Part shown: positions 25,302 to 33,712 of the stretch, piece by piece
Position numbering within the stretch: position 1 is the first letter of the stretch
Layout: each line of letters begins with the position of its first letter
Program-made: the position numbers and the translations under genes
The notes under the pieces: model-generated
Told to the model about the DNA's origin: nothing
Databases searched by the model: none
Seen by the model: the letters and a program-made list of their open reading frames with translations, nothing else
Assembly: GCA_937895345.1 (NCBI GenBank)
Contig: CALAWP010000087.1
Location: 1 to 52,178, forward strand
DNA from: an uncultured Paenibacillus sp.
GTDB taxonomy: Bacteria; Bacillota; Bacilli; Paenibacillales; Paenibacillaceae
Length of the DNA: 52,178 bases
Direction: 5' to 3'

Positions 25302-26726
25302 TTAGCAGCCGAAATAGAGGCTGTATTCGTGCGGATGAACGCGGATGGATACGGCTTTCGCCTCTTGACGTTTGAACGCGACATAGTTGTCGATGAAGTC
25401 TTGAGAGAATACGCCGCTTTCCGTCAGGAAGCCGGAGTCTGCTTCCAGAGCGTCCAGCGCTTCGTCCAGGGAGCCTGGAACGCTGCGGATTTCTTTTTTC
25501 TCTTCTTCCGGCAGTTCGTAAATGTTTTTGTCGAATGGACCGTAGCCCAGCGCCACCGGATCAAGATTGCGCTTGATGCCGTCCAGACCGGCAAGCAGCA
25601 TAGCCGCGAATGCCAGGTAAGGGTTAGCCGTGGAGTCCGGCGTACGGAACTCGATGCGGCAGCCTTTAGGCGTTACGGCAGCGATCGGAATGCGGATCGC
25701 AGCGGAACGGTTGCCCTTCGAGAACACCAGGTTCACCGGAGCTTCGTAGCCCGGAACGAGACGCTTGAAGGAGTTCGTGCTTGGGTTCGTCAGCGCGATC
25801 AGAGCCGGAGCGTGGTACAGAATGCCGCCGATGTAGTTCATCGCCGTTTTGCTCAGGTTGGCGTAAGCATCCTTGTCATAGAACAAAGGCGTGTCGCCGT
25901 TAAAGATGGACGAGTGAACGTGCATGCCGCTTCCGTTGTCGCCGAACAGCGGTTTAGGCATGAACGTGGCGACTTTGCCCCATTGGCGGGCTACGTTGTG
26001 CACGATATATTTATATTTCAGCAGGTTGTCTGCCGTTTTGGTCAGCGTGTCGAAGCGGAAGTTGATTTCGCCTTGGCCGGCCGTCGCCACTTCATGGTGA
26101 TGGCGCTCTACGCGCAGGCCCGACTCTTGCATCAGGCGAACCATTTCGCTGCGGATGTCTTGCTGGGAGTCCACCGGAGCAACCGGCACGTAACCGCCTT
26201 TTACAGGCACTTTGAAGCCGAGGTTGCCGCCTTCTTCTTTGCGGGCCGTGTTCCAAGCGCCCTCCTCGGAGTCAACCGAGAAGAAGGAAGTGTGCATGGA
26301 GCTTTCATAGCGAACGTCGTCGAAAATGAAAAACTCGGATTCAGGAGCGAAGAATGCCGCCGTACCGATGCCGGTCGATTGCAAATACTCTTCGGCTTTT
26401 TGAGCGATGCTGCGAGGGTCGCGATCGTAACGCTGTCCATCCGGAGTATAGATGTTACACATAACGTTCAGCGTTGGATGGCTTGTAAAAGGATCAACGA
26501 ATACGGATTCCGTATCCGGCATCATGACCATGTCGGACTCTTCAATGCCGCGGAAGCCCGGGATCGAGGAACCGTCGAACGCTACGCCGTTAACGAATGT
26601 ATCGGCATCCACCTCTGTAGCTGGGAGCGTGATGTGATGAGCGCCGCCTGCAAGGCTTACAAAGCGGAAATCCACGAACTGAATGTTGTTTTCTTTAATA
26701 AGATCCAATACCTTTTGAACTGACAT
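25302..26726 (-). CDS. glnA: Type I glutamine synthetase, beta-like
   Basis: 474-aa GS catalysing glutamate + ammonia + ATP to glutamine. Motifs: VAFDGSSIPGF, APESEFF, HHHEVATAGQGEINFRF, FGDNGSGMHVH, NSFKRLVPGYEAP, RSAAIRIP, RIEFRTPDSTANPY. The length and the KNIYELPEEE segment, with a tyrosine (about residue 403) at the position adenylylated in E. coli GS, place it in the GSI-beta group rather than the ~444-aa GSI-alpha typical of Bacillus. No glnR or glnE is adjacent. Ribosome site GGAGGAG 7 nt before ATG. Promoter and a GlnR/TnrA-type site lie upstream. Confidence 0.96.
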   Translation of the reverse strand: MSVQKVLDLIKENNIQFVDFRFVSLAGGAHHITLPATEVDADTFVNGVAFDGSSIPGFRGIEESDMVMMPDTESVFVDPFTSHPTLNVMCNIYTPDGQRYDRDPRSIAQKAEEYLQSTGIGTAAFFAPESEFFIFDDVRYESSMHTSFFSVDSEEGAWNTARKEEGGNLGFKVPVKGGYVPVAPVDSQQDIRSEMVRLMQESGLRVERHHHEVATAGQGEINFRFDTLTKTADNLLKYKYIVHNVARQWGKVATFMPKPLFGDNGSGMHVHSSIFNGDTPLFYDKDAYANLSKTAMNYIGGILYHAPALIALTNPSTNSFKRLVPGYEAPVNLVFSKGNRSAAIRIPIAAVTPKGCRIEFRTPDSTANPYLAFAAMLLAGLDGIKRNLDPVALGYGPFDKNIYELPEEEKKEIRSVPGSLDEALDALEADSGFLTESGVFSQDFIDNYVAFKRQEAKAVSIRVHPHEYSLYFGC

Positions 26727-26803
26727 CTAATTTCTCCTCCATTTCCGAACGTTCACTTGAATTTGTTCCTTGAATGTTCAACTATTGCTCAAACCATGTC
26801 GTT

Positions 26804-26832
26804 ATTATAAAACTAGGTTTCCGCATCGTCAA
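26804..26832 (-). promoter_or_regulatory. glnA promoter
   Basis: Minus-strand TTGACG (26827-26832), 17 bp, TATAAT (26804-26809). Start near 26797, ~70-nt leader. Confidence 0.75.
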
Positions 26833-26860
26833 TAGTTATGTCAGGTATTTTTTATTCAGA

Positions 26861-26877
26861 TGTCAGGTATACTTACA
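26861..26877. promoter_or_regulatory. GlnR/TnrA-type operator upstream of glnA
   Basis: TGTCAGGTATACTTACA matches TGTNA-N7-TNACA exactly. It lies about 30 bp upstream of the glnA -35. A second TGTCAGGTAT half-site starts at 26839, exactly 22 bp away. Known role of such sites: nitrogen-dependent repression or activation. Confidence 0.7.
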
Positions 26878-26920
26878 AGATTAAACAACTGTTCACAATT
26901 TCGAGATTTTTAACATGAGA

Positions 26921-26959
26921 AAACCCGGCCGGCGCGTTCTTTCGAACGGGCCGGCCGGG
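26921..26959 (-). terminator. terminator of the DAHP synthase gene
   Basis: Minus-strand stem CCCGGCCGG/CCGGCCGGG with inner GTTCGAAAGAAC, ending TTTTC. Confidence 0.85.
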
Positions 26960-26979
26960 CTTGCAGCGCTAGTCCTCGA

Positions 26980-28044
26980 TTAAATTTTCCATTCCTTGAA
27001 CGCTTCCGCCGGCGCCTTGTCCGTATCAAACCGCTTGCCGAGCAAAGGCGCCAGCTGCTCCAATTCCTTCAGCAGCTTTGCAAACTGGTCCGGGAACAGC
27101 GATTGGACGCCGTCACCCGTCATCGAGTTGTCCGGATCGGTATGCATCTCGATTATAAGGCCGTTGGCGCCGGCCGCTACGGAAGCTTTGGCCATCGGTT
27201 CTACCAATTCGCGGCGTCCCGTGCCGTGGCTCGGGTCGGAGATGACAGGCAGATGGCTGAGAGATTGCAGCACCGGGATGGCGGCCAAATCCAGCGTGTT
27301 TCTCGTGTAAGTTTCGAACGTTCGGATTCCGCGCTCACATAACATGACGTTAGGATTTCCTCCGGCGAGGATGTACTCCGCCGCGTTCAAAAACTCGTCG
27401 TACGTAGCGCTGAAGCCCCGCTTCAGCAGCACCGGCGTCTGAATCGTGCCCAGCTTGCGGAGCAAATCGAAATTTTGCATGTTGCGGGTGCCAACCTGCA
27501 AAATGTCTGCGTATTCCGCGCAAACGTCGACGTATTCCGGCGTCATTACTTCCGTAATGGTCAGAAGCCCGTGCTTTTTGCCCGCTTCCGCCATCATGAC
27601 CAATCCCTCGACGCCTACGCCCTGAAAGCTGTATGGGCCCGTTCTCGGCTTGAACGCGCCGCCCCGGAGCACCTGGCCTCCGGCCGCTTTGACGAGCCGC
27701 GCGATCTCGTCGATCTGCTCCGGCGTTTCGACGGCGCAAGGGCCGCCCATGACGACCAGATTGTCGCCGCCGATCTTGACGCCCTTAATGTCGATCACCG
27801 TATCGTCCGGGTGGAAATCCCGGCTGGCCAGCTTGTAGGACTTCGATATCTTGATGACGTTTTCCACACCCTTCATTTGGCGGAGATGCTCGGCCAAGGT
27901 CGGCTCGGCCTTGCCGATAATGCCGATGACCGTGCGGTCCGTTCCTTTCGACACATGCGCCTGGACGCCGCCGTTTCTTTCGATCACGGCAACAATTTCC
28001 GCAATTCGCTCATCTGTAATGCTCGGTTTCGTAATGACGATCAT
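26980..28044 (-). CDS. aroF: 3-deoxy-7-phosphoheptulonate synthase, type I-beta with N-terminal regulatory domain
   Basis: 354 aa. The first ~75 residues form a ferredoxin-like (ACT-like) regulatory domain (IVITKPSITDERIAEIVAVIE, RTVIGIIGK). The rest is the TIM-barrel DAHP synthase (GGPCAVET, RGGAFKPRTGPYSFQG, KRGFSA, CERGIRTFETY, SDPSHGTGRRELV, EMHTDPDNSM). It condenses PEP and erythrose-4-phosphate, the first shikimate step; the N-terminal domain usually confers aromatic-amino-acid feedback. ATG 28044 has GGGAGAG 6 nt upstream; the 19 codons above it are not needed. The leader contains five tandem 8-nt repeats and the -35 is overlapped by a palindrome. Confidence 0.96.
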   Translation of the reverse strand: MIVITKPSITDERIAEIVAVIERNGGVQAHVSKGTDRTVIGIIGKAEPTLAEHLRQMKGVENVIKISKSYKLASRDFHPDDTVIDIKGVKIGGDNLVVMGGPCAVETPEQIDEIARLVKAAGGQVLRGGAFKPRTGPYSFQGVGVEGLVMMAEAGKKHGLLTITEVMTPEYVDVCAEYADILQVGTRNMQNFDLLRKLGTIQTPVLLKRGFSATYDEFLNAAEYILAGGNPNVMLCERGIRTFETYTRNTLDLAAIPVLQSLSHLPVISDPSHGTGRRELVEPMAKASVAAGANGLIIEMHTDPDNSMTGDGVQSLFPDQFAKLLKELEQLAPLLGKRFDTDKAPAEAFKEWKI

Positions 28045-28102
28045 GATGATCTCTCCCTTATATTGGTATGCCTGCACTTGCGCAAATGAAGCAATCGTCA
28101 TC

Positions 28103-28142
28103 GCTTTTGCGCTTTTATGCTTTTTGGCTTTTATGCTTTTAA
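28103..28142. repeat. five tandem 8-nt repeats in the aroF leader
   Basis: GCTTTTNN units start at 28103, 28111, 28119, 28127 and 28135, a strict 8-nt period; in the mRNA they read NNAAAAGC. They lie directly after the predicted transcription start. Confidence 0.85.
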
Positions 28143-28153
28143 TCGCTAAAGCA

Positions 28154-28183
28154 AATATACAACATGAACAGCCTCAGCGTCAA
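28154..28183 (-). promoter_or_regulatory. aroF promoter
   Basis: Minus-strand TTGACG (28178-28183), 18 bp, TATATT (28154-28159). The perfect inverted repeat ACTTTAA-TTCG-TTAAAGT at 28183-28200 abuts the -35 and could be an operator. Confidence 0.65.
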
Positions 28184-28200
28184 CTTTAATTCGTTAAAGT

Positions 28201-28639
28201 CCACGCACTTGGCCGACGCACCTCTCCAACCAATACACTTCTCCAGTTGCAAAGCTCAAAATCGGCGTTGCGGTTCCTCTGCAGCTTCATTTAAGGCGCT
28301 CGCAGTAAAAAAATAGCATTGCAGCTGCGCAGACGGTCCAGGGAAGGCGCTCGAAGTAACAAAATCAGTATGACAGCTCGACGATACAGCGTTGACACAG
28401 CGTTACTGCGAACGGTGATCTTGCATGGCTGTGGAGGCCGATCGACAAGCGCAGCAGCAGCAACCCGTACGGCATCGCCGCACAGGTTAAACGCTGCAAT
28501 ATGATATGACTTTGCCCTTGTCAGCATACTGATAACTGATAGGTGCCGAAACGGATTATGCCAATCCTGGCATCCTCCGCGAGAGCGATTGGAAGTCGAT
28601 CCCTCAAGGAGCTTGGCCCTAAATAGTAAAATCATTCGT
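28201..28639. other. 440-bp gap without a convincing gene
   Basis: No ORF here has a ribosome site and protein-like composition. It contains a decayed direct repeat: AAGGCGCTCGnAGTAAnAAAAT at 28293 and again at 28343 (50-bp period), with diverged flanks sharing CAGCT. It may be an old repeat element. Confidence 0.6.
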
Positions 28640-29602
28640 TCAACTTACAGAGTTATCGGCGGTTTTCACCTTCACGTTAGGCAGCAGCTTGTTCATATTG
28701 ACGGTTCTCCGGATTTCCCACGTGTCCGGATCGTTATGATCGTATTGCTCCAAATACGCGATCACTTCTTTCGTAATCGGCGTCGGAGTAGAGGCGCCGG
28801 AGGTGACGGCGACCCGGTCGACGCCTTGCAGCCACTCCCGCTTGATTTCGGTTACGTCCGCGACCCGGTAAGCCTTAACGCCCGCGATTTCTTCCGCCAC
28901 CTGCGCCAGCCGGTTGGAATTGTTGCTGCGTGGGTCGCCTACGACAATGCACAGCTGGGCTTCGCCGGCCTGCCCCGCCACCGCCTCCTGACGGACTTGG
29001 GTAGCCAGGCAAATCTCGTTATGCACCTCGGCATGCGGAAACTTGTGCTGCAGCTTGCTTATAATGTGCTTAATATCCCACTGGGACATGGTCGTCTGGT
29101 TCGTAATGATGACCGGACCATCGGGGATGGACAGCGAATCGATCTCGCTTTCCTTCTCGATCAGATGAACCCGGTCCGGGGCGACGCCGATGGCGCCCTC
29201 CGGCTCGGGATGGCCTTTTTTGCCGATATAAATAATATGATAACCTTCCGCCGTCTTCTCGCTGATTAAGTCATGCGTCTTCGTAACGTCCGGGCATGTC
29301 GCGTCGACGACAGACAGCCCCTTCTCGCGCGCCCGCTTGCGCACCTCGGGAGAAACCCCGTGCGCGGTAAAGATGACGGTGCCCGACTCGATTTGATCCA
29401 ATATTTCCAAACGGTTGGCGCCGTCCAGCGTAATGACGCCTTCCTTCTCGAACGCTTCCGTCACGTGCGCATTGTGCACGATCATCCCGAGAATGTAGAT
29501 CGGTCTCGGCATGTTGTTGTCTTTGGCCGTCTGCAAGGCCATTACCATGGCGTCAACCACGCCGTAGCAATAACCTCTCGGCGATATCTTTACGATTTCC
29601 AT
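28640..29602 (-). CDS. ispH: 4-hydroxy-3-methylbut-2-enyl diphosphate reductase
   Basis: 320-aa iron-sulfur enzyme catalysing the last step of the MEP isoprenoid pathway, HMBPP to IPP/DMAPP. The three cluster cysteines are C12 (RGYCYGV), C103 (ATCPDVT) and C198 (NEICLATQ); H43, H81 and E134 (HPEPEG) match the active-site residues of E. coli IspH. ATG 29602 has AGGTG 6 nt upstream; a GTG 3 codons earlier overlaps that site. It begins 16 bp after the histidine-kinase stop, so it is probably co-transcribed with the two-component system. Confidence 0.97.
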   Translation of the reverse strand: MEIVKISPRGYCYGVVDAMVMALQTAKDNNMPRPIYILGMIVHNAHVTEAFEKEGVITLDGANRLEILDQIESGTVIFTAHGVSPEVRKRAREKGLSVVDATCPDVTKTHDLISEKTAEGYHIIYIGKKGHPEPEGAIGVAPDRVHLIEKESEIDSLSIPDGPVIITNQTTMSQWDIKHIISKLQHKFPHAEVHNEICLATQVRQEAVAGQAGEAQLCIVVGDPRSNNSNRLAQVAEEIAGVKAYRVADVTEIKREWLQGVDRVAVTSGASTPTPITKEVIAYLEQYDHNDPDTWEIRRTVNMNKLLPNVKVKTADNSVS

Positions 29603-29618
29603 CCGTTGCACCTGCTTT

Positions 29619-31139
29619 CTATTCCTCGCGGTCCGTTCCCTCCATTATAGACGAATCGTCCTCCTGCGGAAAGTCCAGCGGCAGCCAGATCGTAAAAGCC
29701 GAACCTTCATCGATGCGAGTGATGACTTCGACGGACCCCCGATGCTCATCCAAAATCCATTTGGCGATAGACAGCCCGAGCCCCGTTCCGACCGTGACGC
29801 CGCGGGATTCGTCGGCGCGGTAAAACCGGTCGAAAATATGCGGGATTTCATCCGGGTTCATGCCGATGCCCGTATCCCGTATGACCCAGCCGACATGGCC
29901 GCCCTTGCGCACGGCGGACAGCTCCACATAGCCGCTCGGGGTGTACTTAAACGCATTTTCGATAAAAATAAACAGAAGCTGCTGCAAATAGTCCCGGCTG
30001 CCGTATACGGTCGCGCCTCGCAGCGCCGACAGGTCGCCGACCTTCCATTCCGCCGTACGCGGCAGCAGCTGAGCTTTGCGCGCCGCCTCCTCGGTCAACG
30101 GAAGCAGCTCCAGCGGCTTCTTATCCATAATGTAGCCGGCATCCGCTCTGGCCAATGCGAGCAAATCGCCGACGAGACGGCTCATGCGTCTCGCTTCCGC
30201 GGCAATGTCGCTCATCGCTTCGCTCGACATTTTCCAATGCTCGTTATTAAGCACAAGCTCGTGGCCGGAACCGGATATCCGTCCTTGCTCGCCGGCTTGG
30301 CTCCACATTTTTTCCAGTAAATCGATATTGCCCCGTATCGTCGTCAGCGGCGTCCGAAGCTCATGCGAGGCGTCCGATACGAACCGGCGCTGCGCCTTAT
30401 AAGCCTCGTCCAGCTCATTGTAGGCCTTCTCCAGCTTGCCCAGCATCGAATTCAGCGTCGTTACAAGCGTGCCGATTTCGTCCTTCGGACCGCTTTCGGG
30501 AATGCGCACGCTCAAATCGGCGCCGTTCTCGATATTTTGCGTCGCTTCGATTACGCGTCCGATCGGGCGAAGAGCCTGACGGGCAATCAGCATGCCGACG
30601 GTAAAAGCGATAACCAGCACGAACAGGGATGAAAATATAAACATGTTGCGCAGTCCGCTCAAATATTGCTGCTCGTTGTACGGAATTATGCCGACTTGCA
30701 GCAAGCCGATGATCTCTCCCTTGTACGGGATTGGCCGCTGGTACGTCATCATCTTGTACTTTTTACCGCCTACATCCAGTTCCGCATCGACGAATCCTTC
30801 CTTCAACGTGTTGGAATGCTGCGGATAAGGAATGAAGACATCCAGATCGCCCAAATTTTGCGACCGGAATATGCGGCCTTCAAAATAATAATTGACCAAC
30901 TGAATGTACATATTTTTATTTTCCACGCGGGACGTTCGATCGAAGCCGATTTCCAAAGGAATGTTGTTGTAGACAATCGTAGGCGTAACGCCGAGCTGGT
31001 CGATTTGGCTTTTGAGCTGCACCCGCAAATCGTCGTACGTTCTCCAGTTGATGATCAGATACAACGATACGCCCAGCACCAAGAGCGTGGCCGCCAGCAA
31101 GCCCGAATACCATAATGTAAGCCGCAGCCGCAATGACAT
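29619..31139 (-). CDS. Sensor histidine kinase (envelope stress, CssS/ArlS-like)
   Basis: 506 aa: N-terminal transmembrane helix (~9-30), an extracytoplasmic domain of about 140 residues, second helix (~167-187), HAMP, HisKA with the phospho-acceptor in FVSDASHELRTPL, and HATPase (N box IENAFKYT, DTGIGM, GTGLGLSI). Pairs with the regulator gene immediately upstream (4-bp gap). The linked htrA protease upstream makes CssRS-type secretion or envelope stress sensing the best guess; the kinase is longer than CssS, so the assignment rests on context. Confidence 0.92.
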   Translation of the reverse strand: MSLRLRLTLWYSGLLAATLLVLGVSLYLIINWRTYDDLRVQLKSQIDQLGVTPTIVYNNIPLEIGFDRTSRVENKNMYIQLVNYYFEGRIFRSQNLGDLDVFIPYPQHSNTLKEGFVDAELDVGGKKYKMMTYQRPIPYKGEIIGLLQVGIIPYNEQQYLSGLRNMFIFSSLFVLVIAFTVGMLIARQALRPIGRVIEATQNIENGADLSVRIPESGPKDEIGTLVTTLNSMLGKLEKAYNELDEAYKAQRRFVSDASHELRTPLTTIRGNIDLLEKMWSQAGEQGRISGSGHELVLNNEHWKMSSEAMSDIAAEARRMSRLVGDLLALARADAGYIMDKKPLELLPLTEEAARKAQLLPRTAEWKVGDLSALRGATVYGSRDYLQQLLFIFIENAFKYTPSGYVELSAVRKGGHVGWVIRDTGIGMNPDEIPHIFDRFYRADESRGVTVGTGLGLSIAKWILDEHRGSVEVITRIDEGSAFTIWLPLDFPQEDDSSIMEGTDREE

Positions 31140-31143
31140 GCCT

Positions 31144-31836
31144 TTAACCCGCCTCTCCTCTCAGCACGTAGCCCGTGCCGCGAACCGTCTGTATAATCCG
31201 CTTGCAGCCGCCCTCTTCCAGCTTTTGGCGAAGCATCGCAATATAAACCTCAAGCACGTTGGATTCGCCGCTGAAGTCGTAGCCCCATATTTTTTCCATA
31301 ATCGAATCCCGCGTCAGCACGCGGCGCGGATTGGACATAAAGAGCAGCAGCAGATCGTATTCCTTGCTCGTCAGCTCGATGCGGCGACCGCCACGAATCG
31401 CTTCCCGCGAATCGGTGTCCAAGATCAAATCCTCGAACGCCAGCTGGCTTCCGGCCTCATCCTGCTTGTCGCCTTTTCTTCGAAGCAGCGCCCTTACGCG
31501 CGCCAGCAGCTCCTCCAGCGCAAACGGCTTCACCAAATAGTCGTCGGCGCCGAGATCCAATCCTTTCACGCGATCCGAAATATCGTCTTTGGCCGTCAGC
31601 ATCAAAATCGGCATCTTGCTGCCTCCCTTGCGCACCCGGCTGCAAACTTCCCAGCCGTCGAGCTGCGGCATCATAACGTCCAGGATAAGCAAATCCGGCT
31701 CGATATGGAGAAGCATCTTGAGCCCCTCGGCTCCGTTCGACGCCGTCGTCACCTCGTACCCTTCAAACGCCAGGCTTCTCCGAAGCATGGACGTAATTTT
31801 GTCGTCGTCATCCACGACCACAATATGCTGCCTCAT
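31144..31836 (-). CDS. OmpR-family response regulator (CssR-like)
   Basis: 230 aa: receiver with D53 (ILDVMMPQLDG) and K in LVKPF; winged helix with LTSKEYDLLLLF and VRGTGYVLR. ATG 31836 is supported by GGAGGGGA 5-6 nt upstream; the in-frame extension to 31938 is non-coding. Followed after 4 bp by its kinase. It lies 88 bp downstream of htrA with a hairpin between them. Confidence 0.93.
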   Translation of the reverse strand: MRQHIVVVDDDDKITSMLRRSLAFEGYEVTTASNGAEGLKMLLHIEPDLLILDVMMPQLDGWEVCSRVRKGGSKMPILMLTAKDDISDRVKGLDLGADDYLVKPFALEELLARVRALLRRKGDKQDEAGSQLAFEDLILDTDSREAIRGGRRIELTSKEYDLLLLFMSNPRRVLTRDSIMEKIWGYDFSGESNVLEVYIAMLRQKLEEGGCKRIIQTVRGTGYVLRGEAG

Positions 31837-31861
31837 CGTTTCCCCTCCGTTTCCCGGCGCC

Positions 31862-31891
31862 AAAAAGCGCAGGGCATGAATCCTCTGCGCT
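31862..31891 (-). terminator. hairpin between htrA and the response regulator
   Basis: Minus-strand AGCGCAG/CTGCGCT stem followed by TTTTTGG. It probably terminates htrA, with partial readthrough possible. Confidence 0.65.
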
Positions 31892-31924
31892 CTGGTGGAA
31901 GCGTTCATTCCGGCGTAGAAGCCG

Positions 31925-33547
31925 TTACTCGATTCCAAATACGTTTTTGTCGCCGACCTCGATCTCCAAGGTCATTTCTTTTCCTTGGCGGATAATGTTC
32001 ATTTGAATTTTTTGCCCGACTTCCTTGGACTGGATTTCCGCGATCAGCGTTTCGGTCGTCAACGTCTTCTTGCCGTCGACTCCGACGATCACGTCAAACT
32101 GCTTCAGGTCGCCCAGATAAGCCGGGGAATTGTAGTAGACGCTGCGAACGATAACTCCTTCCGCTTTGTCCAGGCCGAGCTGCTTCGCCATTTCTTCGTT
32201 CACGTTGCTCAGCTCCGCCCCGATGAACGGAACCGGCTCCTTCGGAATTTCTTTGTTGTCCTTCAAATTTTGCAGCACTTCTTGAATGGTGCTCGTCGGA
32301 ATCGCAAAGCCGATGCCTTGCGCCTGCGAGCTGACCGCCGTATTAATGCCGATCACCTCGCCCGCCGCATTCAGCAAAGGACCGCCGGAGTTGCCCGGAT
32401 TGATCGAGGCGTCCGTCTGGAGCAAATGCTTGTAGTTCCGTTCGCCGTTCGGGTCTTGGATGTCGATCGGACGTTCCTTCGCGCTGAGCACGCCGACAGT
32501 TATCGTATGGTCGAAGCCGTACGGATTGCCGATGGCGACGACCCAATCGCCGATATTGATGTCGTCCGAGCTGCCGAGCTTCAAGGTCGGAAACGCTTTG
32601 TCGTCCGTAATCTTGATCACCGCCAAGTCCAGATCGTAGCTGGAGCCGAGCAGCTCCGCCTTAAACGGCTCGTCGTAACCCTGCACCGTTACGCGAATTT
32701 CGTCCGCTTCGCCGATTACGTGCTGATTGGTCAAAATATGGCCGTCCGCTTCGAAGAAAAAGCCGGTGCCGATGCCCGTTTGCTGCATCTGTCCGTCTCC
32801 TTCCTGCTGCGGCGCTTGCAATCCCGGATAGTCGTCGCCGAAAAACTGGCGGAAAAACGGATCGTCCAGCAGGCTGCTGCCGGTTCTGCGCTGGGATTTG
32901 ACGAACGTTTCGATCTTGACGACGGCCGGACTCGCCTGCGCGAACAAGCTCGAAAAGTCGGGCCGCTCGCCCGAAGCCAGCACCGGCGCGCTTCCTCCGC
33001 CGCTGCCCGAGGCCGCCGACGGTCCGTCGCCCTGGCCGCCGCTCTCCTGCGTCGTAACGGCCTGCCCCGGCGTAAACCAGTTTTGCACGTCGGCCGTATA
33101 CATCAGACCGCCCACAACGAGCACGCCGGCCATAAACGACAAAAAGACGGATTTGAAGGACGTGCGTTTCGTTTCATTTACTTTCCAGCCGCTCGTGCCG
33201 CCGTTGACGGTTGTCACCGAGTATGGACGGGCAGCCTTCTGCTGCTGGGGCGCCGGCTGCGGCTCCTCCGGCTGCGAACCGTAGGAATCCGGCTGATGAA
33301 CCGATGAAAGCGGCTCCGAACGATGCTCGATCGGCTCCGGCGAACTGGTGCCCGATGGCTGTGCAGGTACCGGACGCGTGCCTCCGCCGTCCGACATCGG
33401 GCCGTAGGAATAATAATAGGATGGTCTCTCCTCGGCAGCCGGCCGATCCGCATTCTCGGGGCGATCGGCATCCTGGTCCCGGGAAGATGCGGAATCGTCA
33501 TTCGGGAAAAAGTCGTCGTACCTTTTCCTGTTGTTATGATCCTCCAT
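31925..33547 (-). CDS. Membrane-anchored HtrA/DegP-type serine protease with PDZ domain
   Basis: 540 aa. A long disordered, acidic/Pro/Gln-rich cytoplasmic N-terminus (~130 aa), one transmembrane helix (~133-151), a Gly/Ser-rich linker, then a trypsin-like protease with H276 (TNQHVIGE), D307 (DLDLAVIKI) and S387 (PGNSGGPLL), and a C-terminal PDZ domain. It degrades misfolded extracytoplasmic proteins. ATG 33547 is chosen because GGAGG (inside the upstream ATGGAGGAATC) sits 8 nt before it; the ORF from 33583 has no ribosome site. Upstream is a tandem TTTTAAG box suited to an OmpR-type regulator. Confidence 0.93.
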   Translation of the reverse strand: MEDHNNRKRYDDFFPNDDSASSRDQDADRPENADRPAAEERPSYYYSYGPMSDGGGTRPVPAQPSGTSSPEPIEHRSEPLSSVHQPDSYGSQPEEPQPAPQQQKAARPYSVTTVNGGTSGWKVNETKRTSFKSVFLSFMAGVLVVGGLMYTADVQNWFTPGQAVTTQESGGQGDGPSAASGSGGGSAPVLASGERPDFSSLFAQASPAVVKIETFVKSQRRTGSSLLDDPFFRQFFGDDYPGLQAPQQEGDGQMQQTGIGTGFFFEADGHILTNQHVIGEADEIRVTVQGYDEPFKAELLGSSYDLDLAVIKITDDKAFPTLKLGSSDDINIGDWVVAIGNPYGFDHTITVGVLSAKERPIDIQDPNGERNYKHLLQTDASINPGNSGGPLLNAAGEVIGINTAVSSQAQGIGFAIPTSTIQEVLQNLKDNKEIPKEPVPFIGAELSNVNEEMAKQLGLDKAEGVIVRSVYYNSPAYLGDLKQFDVIVGVDGKKTLTTETLIAEIQSKEVGQKIQMNIIRQGKEMTLEIEVGDKNVFGIE

Positions 33548-33613
33548 GCTTGATTCCTCCATTCGATGATCTATCGTTGCCATGTACGATCAATGTATAG
33601 TTCTATCATGCAC

Positions 33614-33638
33614 ATTCTACCTTAAAACAAACTTAAAA
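33614..33638 (-). promoter_or_regulatory. htrA promoter with tandem response-regulator-like box
   Basis: Minus-strand TTTTAAG-N4-TTTTAAG (33621-33638, 11-bp phase) directly upstream of TAGAAT (33614-33619). A one-turn direct repeat in the -35 region is typical of OmpR-family binding sites. Confidence 0.5.
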
Positions 33639-33654
33639 GGAATTTAATCCAGCA

Positions 33655-33687
33655 TAAAAAACTCTCCACATTTCGCCATGGAGAGTT
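33655..33687 (-). terminator. terminator of the lia-yugN operon
   Basis: Minus-strand AACTCTCCA/TGGAGAGTT stem followed by TTTTTT. Confidence 0.85.
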
Positions 33688-33712
33688 GAATTGCTCAACG
33701 AAGCGCCTGCAA

